Notes under the pieces: model-generated
Seen by the model: the letters and a program-made list of their open reading frames with translations, nothing else
Told to the model about the DNA's origin: nothing
The model's database searches: none
Position numbers and translations under genes: made by a program
Assembly (NCBI GenBank): GCA_023807065.1
Contig: JAJJLU010003874.1
Coordinates: forward strand, 1-26,286
Direction of reading: 5' to 3'
From: Isotricha intestinalis
Taxonomy: Eukaryota; Ciliophora; Litostomatea; Vestibuliferida; Isotrichidae
Length of the DNA: 26,286 nucleotides
Part shown: one piece after another, positions 1 to 8,370 of the stretch
Layout: the number at the start of each line of letters is the position of its first letter
Numbering within the stretch: position 1 is the stretch's first letter

Positions 1-1
1 A

Positions 2-940
2 ACAAATATTGATATTTCTAATAATAAAAAAGCTTTAAGAAGACTTAAAAAATAATGTGAAGAAAAAAAAAAATTTTTAACAATTAATAAAGAAGTTTAT
101 TTTGAAGTTGAATCATTAGATTCTGAAACAGATTTAACATGTAAACTTACTAGAAATAAGTTTGAAAATTTATGTAAAGATTTATTTGAAAGATGTATAG
201 AAATATTAAAAAAAACAATAAATGAATCAGGTTTATCAAAAGAAGAAATAGATGATATAGTCTTAGTCGGAGGTTCAAGTAGAATTCCAAAAATACAAGA
301 AATGATAAAAGAATACTTAAAAAAAGACCATTTAAAGAAAAATATTCAACCTGATGAAGCAATAGCAATAGGAGCAACAATAATAGGAAAAAAATATAAA
401 AAAGATGAATTATCAAATGAAAATGATTTAGTTATTGCTGATGTAGTTCCTTTATCTTTAGGAGTTAAAATAGAAAATGATTTAATGGATATTTTAATTA
501 AAAAAAATACTCGTATTCCTTGTAAGATTAAAAAACAATTTGAAACTTGTAGTCCTTATCAAGAAAAAGTTGAAATTTGTGTTTATGAAGGTGAAAATAA
601 AAATGTTAAAAATAATTTTTTTCTTGATAAATTTCAATTAATATTTAAAAATATTAAGGAAAAAAATTATTTACCTATTATTTTTGAAATAGATTCAAAT
701 GATTATCTTTTGAAAGTTTATGCTAATGTTTTAGGAGAAAATAATTCAGGAAATATTACTATAAAAAGAGTCAAAAGAAATGAAAATGAAATAAATGAAA
801 TGATAAAGAAAGGAATTGAAGAAAGAAAAAGAGAAGAAGAGTATAAAAAAAGAAAAGAAAATAATGATAATTTTAAAGAAGTAATGAAAACAATTAATGG
901 AAATATAAAAGATAATAATAATTCAGAAAACAAAAAATGA
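2..940 (+). pseudogene. Hsp70-like chaperone, 5'-truncated by the window edge and broken
   Basis: In one continuous frame from base 2 this reads as the end of an Hsp70 nucleotide-binding domain followed by its substrate-binding domain. Visible landmarks are ALRRLKK-stop-CEEKK (family: RRLRTxCERAK), the adenosine/phosphate-2 motif IVLVGGSSRIPKIQ (bases about 270-301), PDEAIAIGA and VVPLSLGV at the linker into the beta-domain. An in-frame TAA at 53-55 falls where relatives carry Gln or Ala, consistent with a CAA to TAA mutation. The C-terminal lid and EEVD-type tail are replaced by a Lys/Glu/Asn tail that stops at TGA 938-940, where a tandem duplication shifts the frame. The protein would be a cytosolic ATP-dependent chaperone relative, already divergent before decay. 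An ATG at 302 exists but starts after the ATPase domain, so it is not a credible start. Identity is sure; pseudogene status is likely unless the TAA is an assembly error. Confidence 0.8.
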
Positions 941-1084
941 AAATGAAAATGAAATGAAAAATAAAGAAATTGAAGAAAGAAAAAGAGAAGAAGAGAATAA
1001 AAAAAGAAAAGAAAATAATGATAATTTTGAAAAAATAATGAATACAATTAATGGAAATATAATAGATAATCAATTTAATGAAAA
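778..1084 (+). repeat. Imperfect 154-bp tandem duplication in the Hsp70-like tail
   Basis: Two adjacent copies encode related tails: IEERKREEEYKKRKENNDNF from base 815 and IEERKREEENKKRKENNDNF from base 969, each followed by TINGNI. The offset between matching bases is 154, which is not a multiple of three, so the duplication itself puts the second copy out of frame with the first. Confidence 0.8.
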
Positions 1085-1232
1085 TAAAAATAAAAAAGAT
1101 AATGATATTTCTAATTTAACCACTCCATCAAAAACTTCAGAAGGTAAAAAAAAAATAATAGGAAAAATAATCAAAGAAAAAAAGTTAATAAATGTTGTTC
1201 ATTATTTTAATATAATTAATAATTTATTTTGA
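954..1232 (+). pseudogene. Out-of-frame continuation of the Hsp70-like tail
   Basis: This 92-codon open stretch is the second copy of the duplicated tail plus a unique Lys-rich end (KKKIIGKIIKEKKLINVV). It lies one frame away from the Hsp70-like reading frame. It is best read as the original C-terminus, disconnected by the 154-bp duplication, rather than as an independent gene. It stops at TGA. Confidence 0.55.
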
Positions 1233-1294
1233 TTAATATTTATATAGATATTATTTTTTATTATTCTTTTATAAATTATTTAATTTTTTTAATT

Positions 1295-1489
1295 CTACTT
1301 TAAGTTCCAACAATTTCTTTCTATTTTTTTGAATTTTTTTTTAATATCAAAAATAAAATTGTTTTGTTGATAATAATAGTTATTAATTTTATCATATTTA
1401 TTAAAATCATTCTTTTCTTGTTTTGAAATTTTAATAATTAAATTATCTAGAATAGATAAAATAAAACTTATACAATCATCAAGATTCAT
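1295..1489 (-). CDS. Short hypothetical ORF, possibly a gene remnant
   Basis: From the first ATG this reads 64 residues beginning MNLDDCISFILSILDNLIIK, mixed hydrophobic then Lys/Asn-rich, ending in TAG. The open frame continues upstream to a TAA at 1553-1555 without another ATG, so the start is uncertain. Nothing is recognisable. Given the decayed surroundings and the TAG stop (intact genes here use TAA), a broken remnant is at least as likely as a real gene. Confidence 0.2.
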   Translation of the reverse strand: MNLDDCISFILSILDNLIIKISKQEKNDFNKYDKINNYYYQQNNFIFDIKKKFKKIERNCWNLK

Positions 1490-1537
1490 TTCATTAAATT
1501 TATTTATTTGAAACTTTTTAAAAAAATAGATATTCAA

Positions 1538-2300
1538 CTTCCAAAAAGTGATTTACAATCGAATGATAATCGTTCAAATTTTCAAATTAAATTCGATAAA
1601 TTACAAAATCTCCTTTCAACAATGTAAGAAATAAAATCTTTTAAATTTGGCGAATTTATCAGTCTGTTACTATTTTTAAATACTTTATTTCATTTAAGGT
1701 ATTTTCTCGCATAAGTCAAATTTGATCCTCAAGTATGACAAATAATAGAAAAAAATAAGTGAAAAAATGACATTTATGATCTTAAGTGCACTATGAGTCA
1801 AATGAAATGAAAGGAAAAATCGAACATTTAATTCCCGAAACATAACCACGAAAGTGTAGTTAAATTGTTTTTGAATTCTAAAAAAGCAAATGAAGTCTGA
1901 AAATCATGAAATTTGTCAAGATATAATGATATCATATGTGGATGCTATGGTAAATAGTTGAGAAGGTTTCACACAATTATTCATGTAGTTGCTTACAAAC
2001 AGAAGCATCTCCGGAGAAGAATCATAGAGATGAGAAGGATGTTGTTAGATTTCGAGCAAATGTGATGATTGACAACATACTTTGTTTCATGTGAAATTTT
2101 GGTAATTTTGCAAATATGCTTGATAATTTGAAGCTATTAAATGGAATAATAGAATTTTAATTAATATAAATTAACATTAAGCTTTAACCGCATGAAATGA
2201 TAGAATAATGTTTGCAGAAGCATTAAGTATACATTGTGGAGTGGATTTAACAAGATATTTGAATGATTTATATTGAGCATGAAATTATGAAATTTAAATT
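1538..2300. other. Gene-free, decayed, less AT-rich island
   Basis: No ORF of useful size exists here on either strand. The composition is visibly less AT-rich than the other spacers, with many G and C in mixed words rather than A/T runs. Stretches that look protein-coding occur between stops, for example FKFGEFISLLLFLNTLFHLRYF near 1640-1700 and ALSIHCGVDLTRYLNDLY near 2220-2275. This suggests one or more old genes or inserts decayed past recognition. I could not assign a family. Confidence 0.45.
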
Positions 2301-2510
2301 AGGTTTGCCGAGTGCCTTGAATCCTTAAGGACTAACTGGAAAAGTACAAGCTATAAATCCTAAGATTTTGAGCCTTTCTTTCCGGGAAGAATAGCTTCGC
2401 ATCATATTGCTGCGGGTACATTGTTTATATTAGCGGGTCTATTCCAGCTTAGTGTCTGTCTGCCGCAACGTCTATACAAAGGTTTGCGTATGGGCAATAT
2501 CGAAACTGTG
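2301..2510 (+). pseudogene. psbB: Plastid psbB (photosystem II CP47) fragment
   Basis: Read from 2376 the frame gives [20 protein letters not shown] and then [18 protein letters not shown] and MGNIETV. This is the CP47 region around its conserved His-His and [17 protein letters not shown] motifs, with a handful of substitutions (G to R, G to F, H to Q, R to C, P to L). Upstream, GLTGKVQ is recognisable around 2327-2351, followed by a short deletion, so the homology covers about 200 bp of the roughly 1.5-kb gene. It stops abruptly at 2510. CP47 is a chlorophyll-binding core antenna of photosystem II encoded in chloroplasts. Nothing else here is photosynthetic, so this is a dead inserted fragment, not a working gene. 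The identification comes from family knowledge of CP47; the route of arrival is inference. Confidence 0.85.
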
Positions 2511-2594
2511 AAATTTTAATCAAATAAAAGTAAATAGGGATAATTTAATTATGAATAAAAAAAAAGACAAATTTCCTTAAAAAAAAAAATAATT

Positions 2595-2649
2595 AAAATC
2601 ATAAATAAATAATTTTTCATTTATTTTTAAAATCATAAATAAATAATTT
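2595..2649. repeat. 21-bp direct repeat, twice, 34 bp apart
   Basis: The word AAAATCATAAATAAATAATTT occurs at 2595-2615 and 2629-2649, just upstream of the RING gene. It could be a promoter-proximal element or simple AT-rich repetition. The rest of 2511-2679 is A/T homopolymer-like leader. Confidence 0.5.
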
Positions 2650-2679
2650 AATAAAAAAAGCCAAATTTTTAAAAAAAAA

Positions 2680-3471
2680 ATGGAAAACTACTTTAAGTGT
2701 AATTCCTGTCATCAATTAATAGATGAAATATTTGAAAGTGAATGTTGTGGAAAATTATATTGTTCAAATTGTATAGGAACATTAGTTAATAAGTCATGTC
2801 CTCATTGTTCAAATAAAAAAATGATCTTTGGGAAAAATCACTTTGCTCAAAGACTCCTTAAGTCAATAAGATTAACATGTAAATACGGATGTGGAAAAAA
2901 ATTATTATATGAAGAAATGAGATATCACCTTTTAATATGTGATAATAAAGAATATTTTTGTTCTTTTGATAATTGCAATTTCAAAGGAAAAAAAAGTGAA
3001 ATATTAAATCATTTAATAAAAGAACATCAAATATATATGTTATCATTAATGGAATATTATGATAATTTTATTAATATAATAAATAAAATATCAAAAGGAA
3101 ATAATAAAAAATTTTCAAATGATGAAAAAGAAGATGAAACTTTAGTTGATTTTGTAAGTAGTGATATTTTTGAAAATGAATTTCCCTTAATAAGAGTAGA
3201 ACAAAATTATGAAAATAATTTTGACAGTTCTCAAGACGATGACTTAGTTATTAATCAACCTCTTAGAAATTTTAATAATAGATTTAATAATGTAAGAAGA
3301 GGATTAAATTTTAATGATAATGAAAGAGGTAATAATAGTAGAAATGGAGTTAATAATTATGAAAATGCTTTTTTAGATGATTTACCTTTTTTTAGAAATA
3401 ATAATAATAATCATCTTAATCATAATAATAATAATCATAGTAATCGTTATGATGATAGTTTAATAGATTAA
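2680..3471 (+). CDS. RING plus TRAF/C2H2-type zinc-finger protein (putative E3 ubiquitin ligase)
   Basis: This 263-residue protein has an N-terminal RING-like set of Cys (C7-C10, C22/C23, C28-C31, C40-C43). A TRAF-type finger follows (C67, C71, H83, C87), then a C2H2-like finger (C94, C99, H111, H116). RING followed by TRAF-type fingers is typical of cytosolic E3 ubiquitin ligases, where the RING binds the E2 and the fingers or tail bind the target. Residues after about 135 are acidic and then Asn/His-rich, ending in long Asn runs near 225-260 that look disordered. The ATG follows a leader with a CAAATTTTT-A-run similar to that of the kinesin gene. The stop is TAA and the gene converges on the coiled-coil gene. 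The target is unknown. The RING spacing is slightly unusual because the third ligand pair is built around CCGxxYC. Confidence 0.85.
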   Translation: MENYFKCNSCHQLIDEIFESECCGKLYCSNCIGTLVNKSCPHCSNKKMIFGKNHFAQRLLKSIRLTCKYGCGKKLLYEEMRYHLLICDNKEYFCSFDNCNFKGKKSEILNHLIKEHQIYMLSLMEYYDNFINIINKISKGNNKKFSNDEKEDETLVDFVSSDIFENEFPLIRVEQNYENNFDSSQDDDLVINQPLRNFNNRFNNVRRGLNFNDNERGNNSRNGVNNYENAFLDDLPFFRNNNNNHLNHNNNNHSNRYDDSLID

Positions 3472-3595
3472 AGTAATTGAAGTTAAATTTTTTTTTTTTA
3501 TTTTATGGTTTATTATATATTTACTATTAATAATATGAAGATTAATTTTTTTAGTTTTATTAAAAAAATATGTGTTTAAATAAAATAAAATAAAT

Positions 3596-5890
3596 TTATT
3601 TATTTGATAAAGTTTGTATTAAAATATCTTTTTGTTGGTTTTCATAAGTTAAAGAATCAATTTGTTGTTTTAATAATTGATTATCATTTATTAAAGTAAT
3701 ATTATCACTTATTAATTTTTCTTTATCTTTTTCTAAGTCTTTAATATAAGAATCGTCATTTCTTAAATTTGAACTTAATGAATCATTTAACATTTTATTT
3801 CTTCTGTTTATTATTTCTTCTTGACTTTTTAACTGAATATCTTTTAAGTCCATTTGAGTTTGAAGATTTATTATTTTTTTTTCTAATAATTGATTTTGAA
3901 ATTTATATTTTTCTTCTGAGTTTATTACTTTATTATTATAATCATTTATTATTGAATTTATTTTTTCTTTTTTTTCTTTTTCATAATTTATTTTAAGTTG
4001 AGAAAGTTGATTTTCATTTTCTTTTTTTATTAATTCATTTTCTTTTTGTAAATTAAATAAATTATCATTTAAATCATTATTTTCTTTTTTAAAATTGTCT
4101 ATGTTTAAATTTAAAGTATTTATTAAATTTAAAAGCGAATTTTTTTCATTTAATAAACTTTGATTTGTTTGAAGAATTAAATCTTTATCTTTATTAATAA
4201 ATTCCATTTGATTTTTTATCATATTATTTTCTTTATTAATATCTTCTAAATTATTTATTAATTCTATTTTTTCTTTATTTACTTTATCAATTAAATCACA
4301 TAATTCTTTATTTTGTTCTTTAAAGTTTTTTAATTTTAAATATTCACTTTTTAATAATTCAAGAATTTCATTTATTTTATTAATATTATTTTCAAAAGAA
4401 GAATCTGATTGAAAAATATTTTTTATGTTTTTAACTAAATTTATTAAATCAGAATCATTAATTATTAAATTAATACTTTCTTGTATAATTTTATTATGAG
4501 AATCTAATATTTCATTATTTATATTTTTCATATTTTCATTTTCTTTATTTACATCAAAAATATTTTTTTTTAATTTTTCAATTTCAATATTATAATTTTC
4601 TTTGTCTTTTTTATTTTTAATATTTTCTTCTTTTTCTTTATTCACTTTTTTATTTAATTCAACATTATCTTGATATAATAAATCTATTTTAGTTAAAAGT
4701 TCATTGCTTTTATTTTCATTTTCTTTAATTTGATTTTCTAAATTTAAAATATTCTCTTTAAGTAATTTTCTCTTTTTACTTAATTCATCAATGATTAAAT
4801 TTAAATTAATATTATAATTTATTTCATTTAATTGAGGAATATCATTAATTTCTTTATTAAAATTATTATCAAAATAATTTCTTATCCATTCTATAATTTG
4901 GCTAATTTTTTTATTTAATAAATTTATTAAATTATTTAATTCAATTTCATTTTCATTTGCTCTGTGAATATTAATATTATTTTTACTATAAATTTCTTTT
5001 AATTCAATTCTTAATTTATTTATTTCTTTTTCTGATTCTTCGAAATTATTTTTATAATAAGTAAATTCAGTTAATTGATTAGTTAAGTTTTTAATTAAAT
5101 CTTCTTTTTGAAATAAATCGTTTTTTAAACTTTGATTTTCTTTTAAATTCATATTTAAATCTTTTTGAATTTGATTTAAAGAATTTGTTAAGTTTTCATT
5201 TTGATTAAATAAATTTTTCATTGAATTAATTTTATCACTTAAGTCTTTTATTACTTTTTCATTAGTTTCATTTTTTTGATTTAATTTCATGTTTAAATTA
5301 TTTAAAGTTTGTTTTTCAGATTCAATTGAATCAAACTTAATTGAAGTGTTTGATAATTCTTTTGAATATTGTTTAACTAAATCAACTAATTGATTTGTTT
5401 TTGATTCAATTATATTTTTTTCTTTTTCTAAAGCTTTTATTTTTAATTCATATTCAACTAAATTTTTTTTATTTTCATTATCTTTTAACGATACAATTGA
5501 ATCATAATTTTTTATTTGGCTTTTTAATTCTAATATTTCTTTTTGAAAGTCTGAAATTTTTTCATTGTAATTCACTTTCATTATTTTATTATTTTTTATT
5601 TCTTCTTTTAATAAATTTATTTCTTTTTCTTTTTCTAATAATAATTTGTCTTTTTCAATTATTTGCTTTCTTAAAGTATTTTCTTCTTTATTATAATTTG
5701 CTATTTTATTATTTAATATTACATTTGTATTTGAGCGAGTTGAATTTAATTGAGATTGTAAATTCTTAATAACTAAATCTTTTCTTTCTAATTCTTCATA
5801 TAATTCTTTTATTGAAATATTACTTGAATTTAAAGCATTATTATCTCTTTGTGATATTGGAATTGAAAGTGAATCAATATTAAGTGACAT
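3596..5890 (-). CDS. Long coiled-coil protein of unknown function
   Basis: This 764-residue protein is almost entirely predicted heptad coiled coil, from about residue 25 (KELYEELERKDLVIKNLQ) to the end, and very rich in Lys, Asn, Glu, Leu and Ile. No enzymatic motif, membrane segment or signal peptide is visible. Such proteins usually serve as cytoskeletal, Golgi-tether or basal-body scaffolds, but nothing here chooses between these. The first ATG (5888-5890) starts MSLNIDSLSIPISQRD, a short uncharged head before the coil. Its 5' end and upstream DNA exist as a second, start-less copy at 19495-19646. The gene converges on the RING gene with about 125 bp of AT-rich spacer between them. Confidence 0.85.
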   Translation of the reverse strand: MSLNIDSLSIPISQRDNNALNSSNISIKELYEELERKDLVIKNLQSQLNSTRSNTNVILNNKIANYNKEENTLRKQIIEKDKLLLEKEKEINLLKEEIKNNKIMKVNYNEKISDFQKEILELKSQIKNYDSIVSLKDNENKKNLVEYELKIKALEKEKNIIESKTNQLVDLVKQYSKELSNTSIKFDSIESEKQTLNNLNMKLNQKNETNEKVIKDLSDKINSMKNLFNQNENLTNSLNQIQKDLNMNLKENQSLKNDLFQKEDLIKNLTNQLTEFTYYKNNFEESEKEINKLRIELKEIYSKNNINIHRANENEIELNNLINLLNKKISQIIEWIRNYFDNNFNKEINDIPQLNEINYNINLNLIIDELSKKRKLLKENILNLENQIKENENKSNELLTKIDLLYQDNVELNKKVNKEKEENIKNKKDKENYNIEIEKLKKNIFDVNKENENMKNINNEILDSHNKIIQESINLIINDSDLINLVKNIKNIFQSDSSFENNINKINEILELLKSEYLKLKNFKEQNKELCDLIDKVNKEKIELINNLEDINKENNMIKNQMEFINKDKDLILQTNQSLLNEKNSLLNLINTLNLNIDNFKKENNDLNDNLFNLQKENELIKKENENQLSQLKINYEKEKKEKINSIINDYNNKVINSEEKYKFQNQLLEKKIINLQTQMDLKDIQLKSQEEIINRRNKMLNDSLSSNLRNDDSYIKDLEKDKEKLISDNITLINDNQLLKQQIDSLTYENQQKDILIQTLSNK

Positions 5891-6013
5891 TATATTTTTT
5901 TTATTTTTTTTTTAAAATTACATTTAACCTTAAACTAATTAAAAGAATAAATAATATATAAATTAAATTTAATAATTCTTTAAAAACTTATTTAAATAAT
6001 GAAAATTCCATTC
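5865..6013. repeat. 150-bp dispersed repeat, copy 1
   Basis: This segment spans the first codons of the coiled-coil gene, its 5' spacer and the 3' end of the small pseudogene beyond it. A near-identical copy in the same orientation lies at 19495-19646. The match includes GTGAATCAATATTAAGTG at one edge and GAAAATTCCATTC at the other. Confidence 0.85.
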
Positions 6014-6277
6014 TACATTTTCTTTTTTTCCTCCTCTTTTATAATTTCTTCTACCTCGGGAAACTCTAGCTTTATAATTATTATATCTGTAATTTGAATC
6101 ATTATATGAATTGTCATATTCCATATATTTCATCATCTTCAAATTTATAATTTATCTTTGAATTAAAATTATCTAATATATTCATTTCTTCTTCAGTGTA
6201 ATATTCTTCACTGGTTTCCTTAGTTTCATTTGGCTTTGCTTTTGTGCAGATTTTTTTGACTTATTTCCTTTCTTCAT
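5969..6277 (-). pseudogene. Small basic RG/Tyr/Asn-rich protein gene with two frameshifts
   Basis: Three consecutive open stretches in different frames join into one plausible protein of about 100 residues. They are a Lys-rich start (MKKGNKSKKSAQK), an acidic middle (NETKETSEEYYTEEEMNILD) and a basic end (RVSRGRRNYKRGGKKENVEW) that finishes at TAA 5969-5971. The joins need one shift near 6235 and another near 6125. The end has an RGG-like flavour seen in RNA-binding tails, but no family is recognised. Short introns could in principle replace the shifts, but I see no convincing splice signals. Confidence 0.55.
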
Positions 6278-6486
6278 TTTACCTTAATAAAATTAATATA
6301 TTTAAAATTTTTACATATAATTATTAATTATTTTTTATTTAATTGATTTTATATTTAATTTCATTTTTTTTTAAATATATTTATTAATTAAATTTATAAA
6401 TCTATTTAATTTATTTAAATAAATTTAAATTAATATTAAAACATAAAATATAAATTAATGTTATATAAGTAATCAATATAATTTTA

Positions 6487-8193
6487 TTAATCTTTATTAA
6501 TATTATTCACATTTGAATTAACTAATTCATCAATATCTTTATCTTTAATATTTTGACTAATTAATTCTCTAATGAATTCCTTTAATTTTTCAATACATAT
6601 AAAAGAAGATTTTTCTAAATATAAACTTTTAATATATTTTGTAAAATTCAATTTAAAATAATCATTGAATTTTTTATTGATTATTTCCATTAAATTTACA
6701 TTAGGTAACATATTATTATATTTTTCATTAATTGAATTAAATAATGCAGATAATTCTTCAAAAAATATTCCTTTATTTAATAAAAGAAATTTATTTTTAA
6801 TTTCTTCTAATTTTTCTTTATCATTATATTTTAAAAAAATTTCATCTAAATTATTAAAATCAAGATTTAAATTACCTATTAATTTTTTTACAATCATATC
6901 ACATTCTTCTTGCAAAGTATTCTCAAATATATGTGATTTTATTTTTCCTTTAATTTCCTCATAACTTTCATTTATAATTTCATCATATTTTTGTTTTATT
7001 TTTTTCATAACAATTTGTTTTAAATTACATTTAAATAATTTATCTTTACATTTTTTTTTCATTAATTCTCTTAATTCATCAATCCCATAAGCTTCTATTA
7101 AAATTTCTTGTTTTCCTAATTTCATTTTTAAATCTTTTGCAAGTACATCAACAATTTCAATTTTATCATTATTTAAAGCTTGACGAAGTTGTTCTTTTTT
7201 TTCATCAGTTTTTGGATTAGTTGATTGTGTAAACACAATAATTAAAATATCATTTTCATAATATAATTTATTCAATTCTTGAATAAATTTAATTTCTCCA
7301 TCTTCAATTTTATGTGAAGATGTACCATTATTAATACAATATAAAATACCATGTAAAGATTTTTCTGGATGATATTCTAAATTATCATTAAAAGTTTTTT
7401 CTATTTTTTCTTTAATTCTTGATAAACTTCTTTCAATATTTGTACTTTCAATACCAATAGTATCATATATAGTAATACCTTGTTCTTCATTTGAAAATGA
7501 TTCAATATTATTTGTTTCTGGCTTTATAGAATCTCCTTCTTTTGTTAAATCCTTTTTTAATATTGCATTTGTTAAACAACTCTTTCCTACTCCAGTAAAT
7601 CCTACTAAAATAAAATTGAATGATTTTATTTCAGGAATATCATCTTTAATTGATTTATATATTGAATCATATTTTTTTTGTATTATGATATTATCTTTCA
7701 ATTCATCAATTAATTTTTTATTTAGTTCTGTTAATATATCTTTTTCTAAACTTTCAAAATCTTTTTTTACTATATTTTTTATTGAATCTTTATCTATATT
7801 ATTTAATAGTGAATCTATTAATTTATCTTTCTCTTTATTCCATTCATTAATACCATCATTTTTTTTTTGTTTATTTTGTTCTTCTTTTTCTTCCATTTTT
7901 TTTAATTTTTCTTCAACGTCTTTATTTTTTTTTTCCATTTCTTCATTTTTTTTTTTCATTTCTTCTATTTGTTTTTTACTTTCTTCGATATCTTCTCTTT
8001 CTTTTTTTAAGTCTTCAGATTTTTCATCTTTTCTTTTTTCTTTCCAAACTCGAATAATTTTGTCAGCAATTCTGTCAACCACATCAACTACTTTCCCAAA
8101 AGTACTGCCTTCATTATCCGACTTTTCTTTTTTTTCTTTTTCTTTTTCTTTTTCTTTTTCCTTTTCATTTTTCTTTTCAGTTTTAGTTTCCAT
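6487..8193 (-). CDS. Coiled-coil GTPase (AIG1/Era-like P-loop family)
   Basis: This 568-residue protein has three parts. Residues 1-30 are a KE repeat, and 60-125 form a highly charged coiled coil. The GTPase domain, about residues 185-390, contains the P-loop GFTGVGKS (198-205), a DxxG motif as DTIG (244-247) and HGILYCIN. The C-terminal third is helical. The expected specificity motif (N/T)KxD is replaced by FTQS (321-324), followed by VLAKD and AYGIDEL, so the nucleotide preference should not be assumed. G-domains with this layout act as switches or membrane-scaffold GTPases. Its closest visible relative is the C-terminal domain of the 2,650-aa protein in this window, with matching DIPEI, KEGD-IKPETN, SLHGILYCI and FTQS. 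It has no membrane segment. A TATA-like box lies 23 bp upstream. Its first codons are duplicated at 8733-8919. Confidence 0.85.
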   Translation of the reverse strand: METKTEKKNEKEKEKEKEKEKKEKSDNEGSTFGKVVDVVDRIADKIIRVWKEKRKDEKSEDLKKEREDIEESKKQIEEMKKKNEEMEKKNKDVEEKLKKMEEKEEQNKQKKNDGINEWNKEKDKLIDSLLNNIDKDSIKNIVKKDFESLEKDILTELNKKLIDELKDNIIIQKKYDSIYKSIKDDIPEIKSFNFILVGFTGVGKSCLTNAILKKDLTKEGDSIKPETNNIESFSNEEQGITIYDTIGIESTNIERSLSRIKEKIEKTFNDNLEYHPEKSLHGILYCINNGTSSHKIEDGEIKFIQELNKLYYENDILIIVFTQSTNPKTDEKKEQLRQALNNDKIEIVDVLAKDLKMKLGKQEILIEAYGIDELRELMKKKCKDKLFKCNLKQIVMKKIKQKYDEIINESYEEIKGKIKSHIFENTLQEECDMIVKKLIGNLNLDFNNLDEIFLKYNDKEKLEEIKNKFLLLNKGIFFEELSALFNSINEKYNNMLPNVNLMEIINKKFNDYFKLNFTKYIKSLYLEKSSFICIEKLKEFIRELISQNIKDKDIDELVNSNVNNINKD

Positions 8194-8361
8194 TATATGG
8201 ATTTTTAAAATAGTTTATTTATATAGTGGAATTGAAATATTAGTCGAAAAAAGTTAGAATTTATTCAAATAAATAAGAGTATAAAAATATATTTTAAAAT
8301 AGATTTATAGTTTAATAAATTAAAAATATGAAATTATTTTGATATTATTAATTCATAAGTT
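7992..8361. repeat. Segmental duplication, copy A
   Basis: This stretch contains the first 67 or so codons of the 568-aa GTPase, its spacer and the last eight codons of the 241-aa gene. It is repeated in the same orientation at 8733-9090. Copy A carries a longer KE-coding tract and is attached to the intact GTPase gene. Differences are few: tract length, a few substitutions and single-base indels. Confidence 0.9.
8216..8225 (-). promoter_or_regulatory. TATA-like box upstream of the GTPase gene
   Basis: On the minus strand TATATAAATA lies 23 bp before the ATG of the 568-aa GTPase. It is retained in the duplicate at 8941-8950. In so AT-rich a genome such a word can occur by chance, so this is only a candidate. 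Confidence 0.3.
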
Positions 8362-8370
8362 TTGTTAATA

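Noticed and set aside
53..55. TAA read as glutamine (ciliate-type code), suggested by TAA at Gln-like positions in the Hsp70-like and GT5 genes
   Set aside because: More than 5,000 codons of intact genes contain no in-frame TAA although CAA is common, and every intact gene ends sensibly at TAA. Nonsense mutation is simpler.
302..940. An independent gene starting at ATG 302
   Set aside because: The Hsp70 homology continues without a break upstream of 302 in the same frame; a start there would remove the ATPase domain.
1900..2110. Ankyrin-repeat remnant (HTIIHVVAYK spaced before MLLDF)
   Set aside because: The resemblance is limited to a few residues, with stops in frame; too weak to call.
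5395..5769. Leu/Phe/Ile-rich ORFs opposite the Lys/Asn-rich genes (also 150-416, 718-1047, 3769-3996, 7616-8257 and others)
   Set aside because: These are antisense shadows: AAA, AAT and GAA codons read backwards give Phe, Ile and Leu. They show no membrane-protein pattern of their own.
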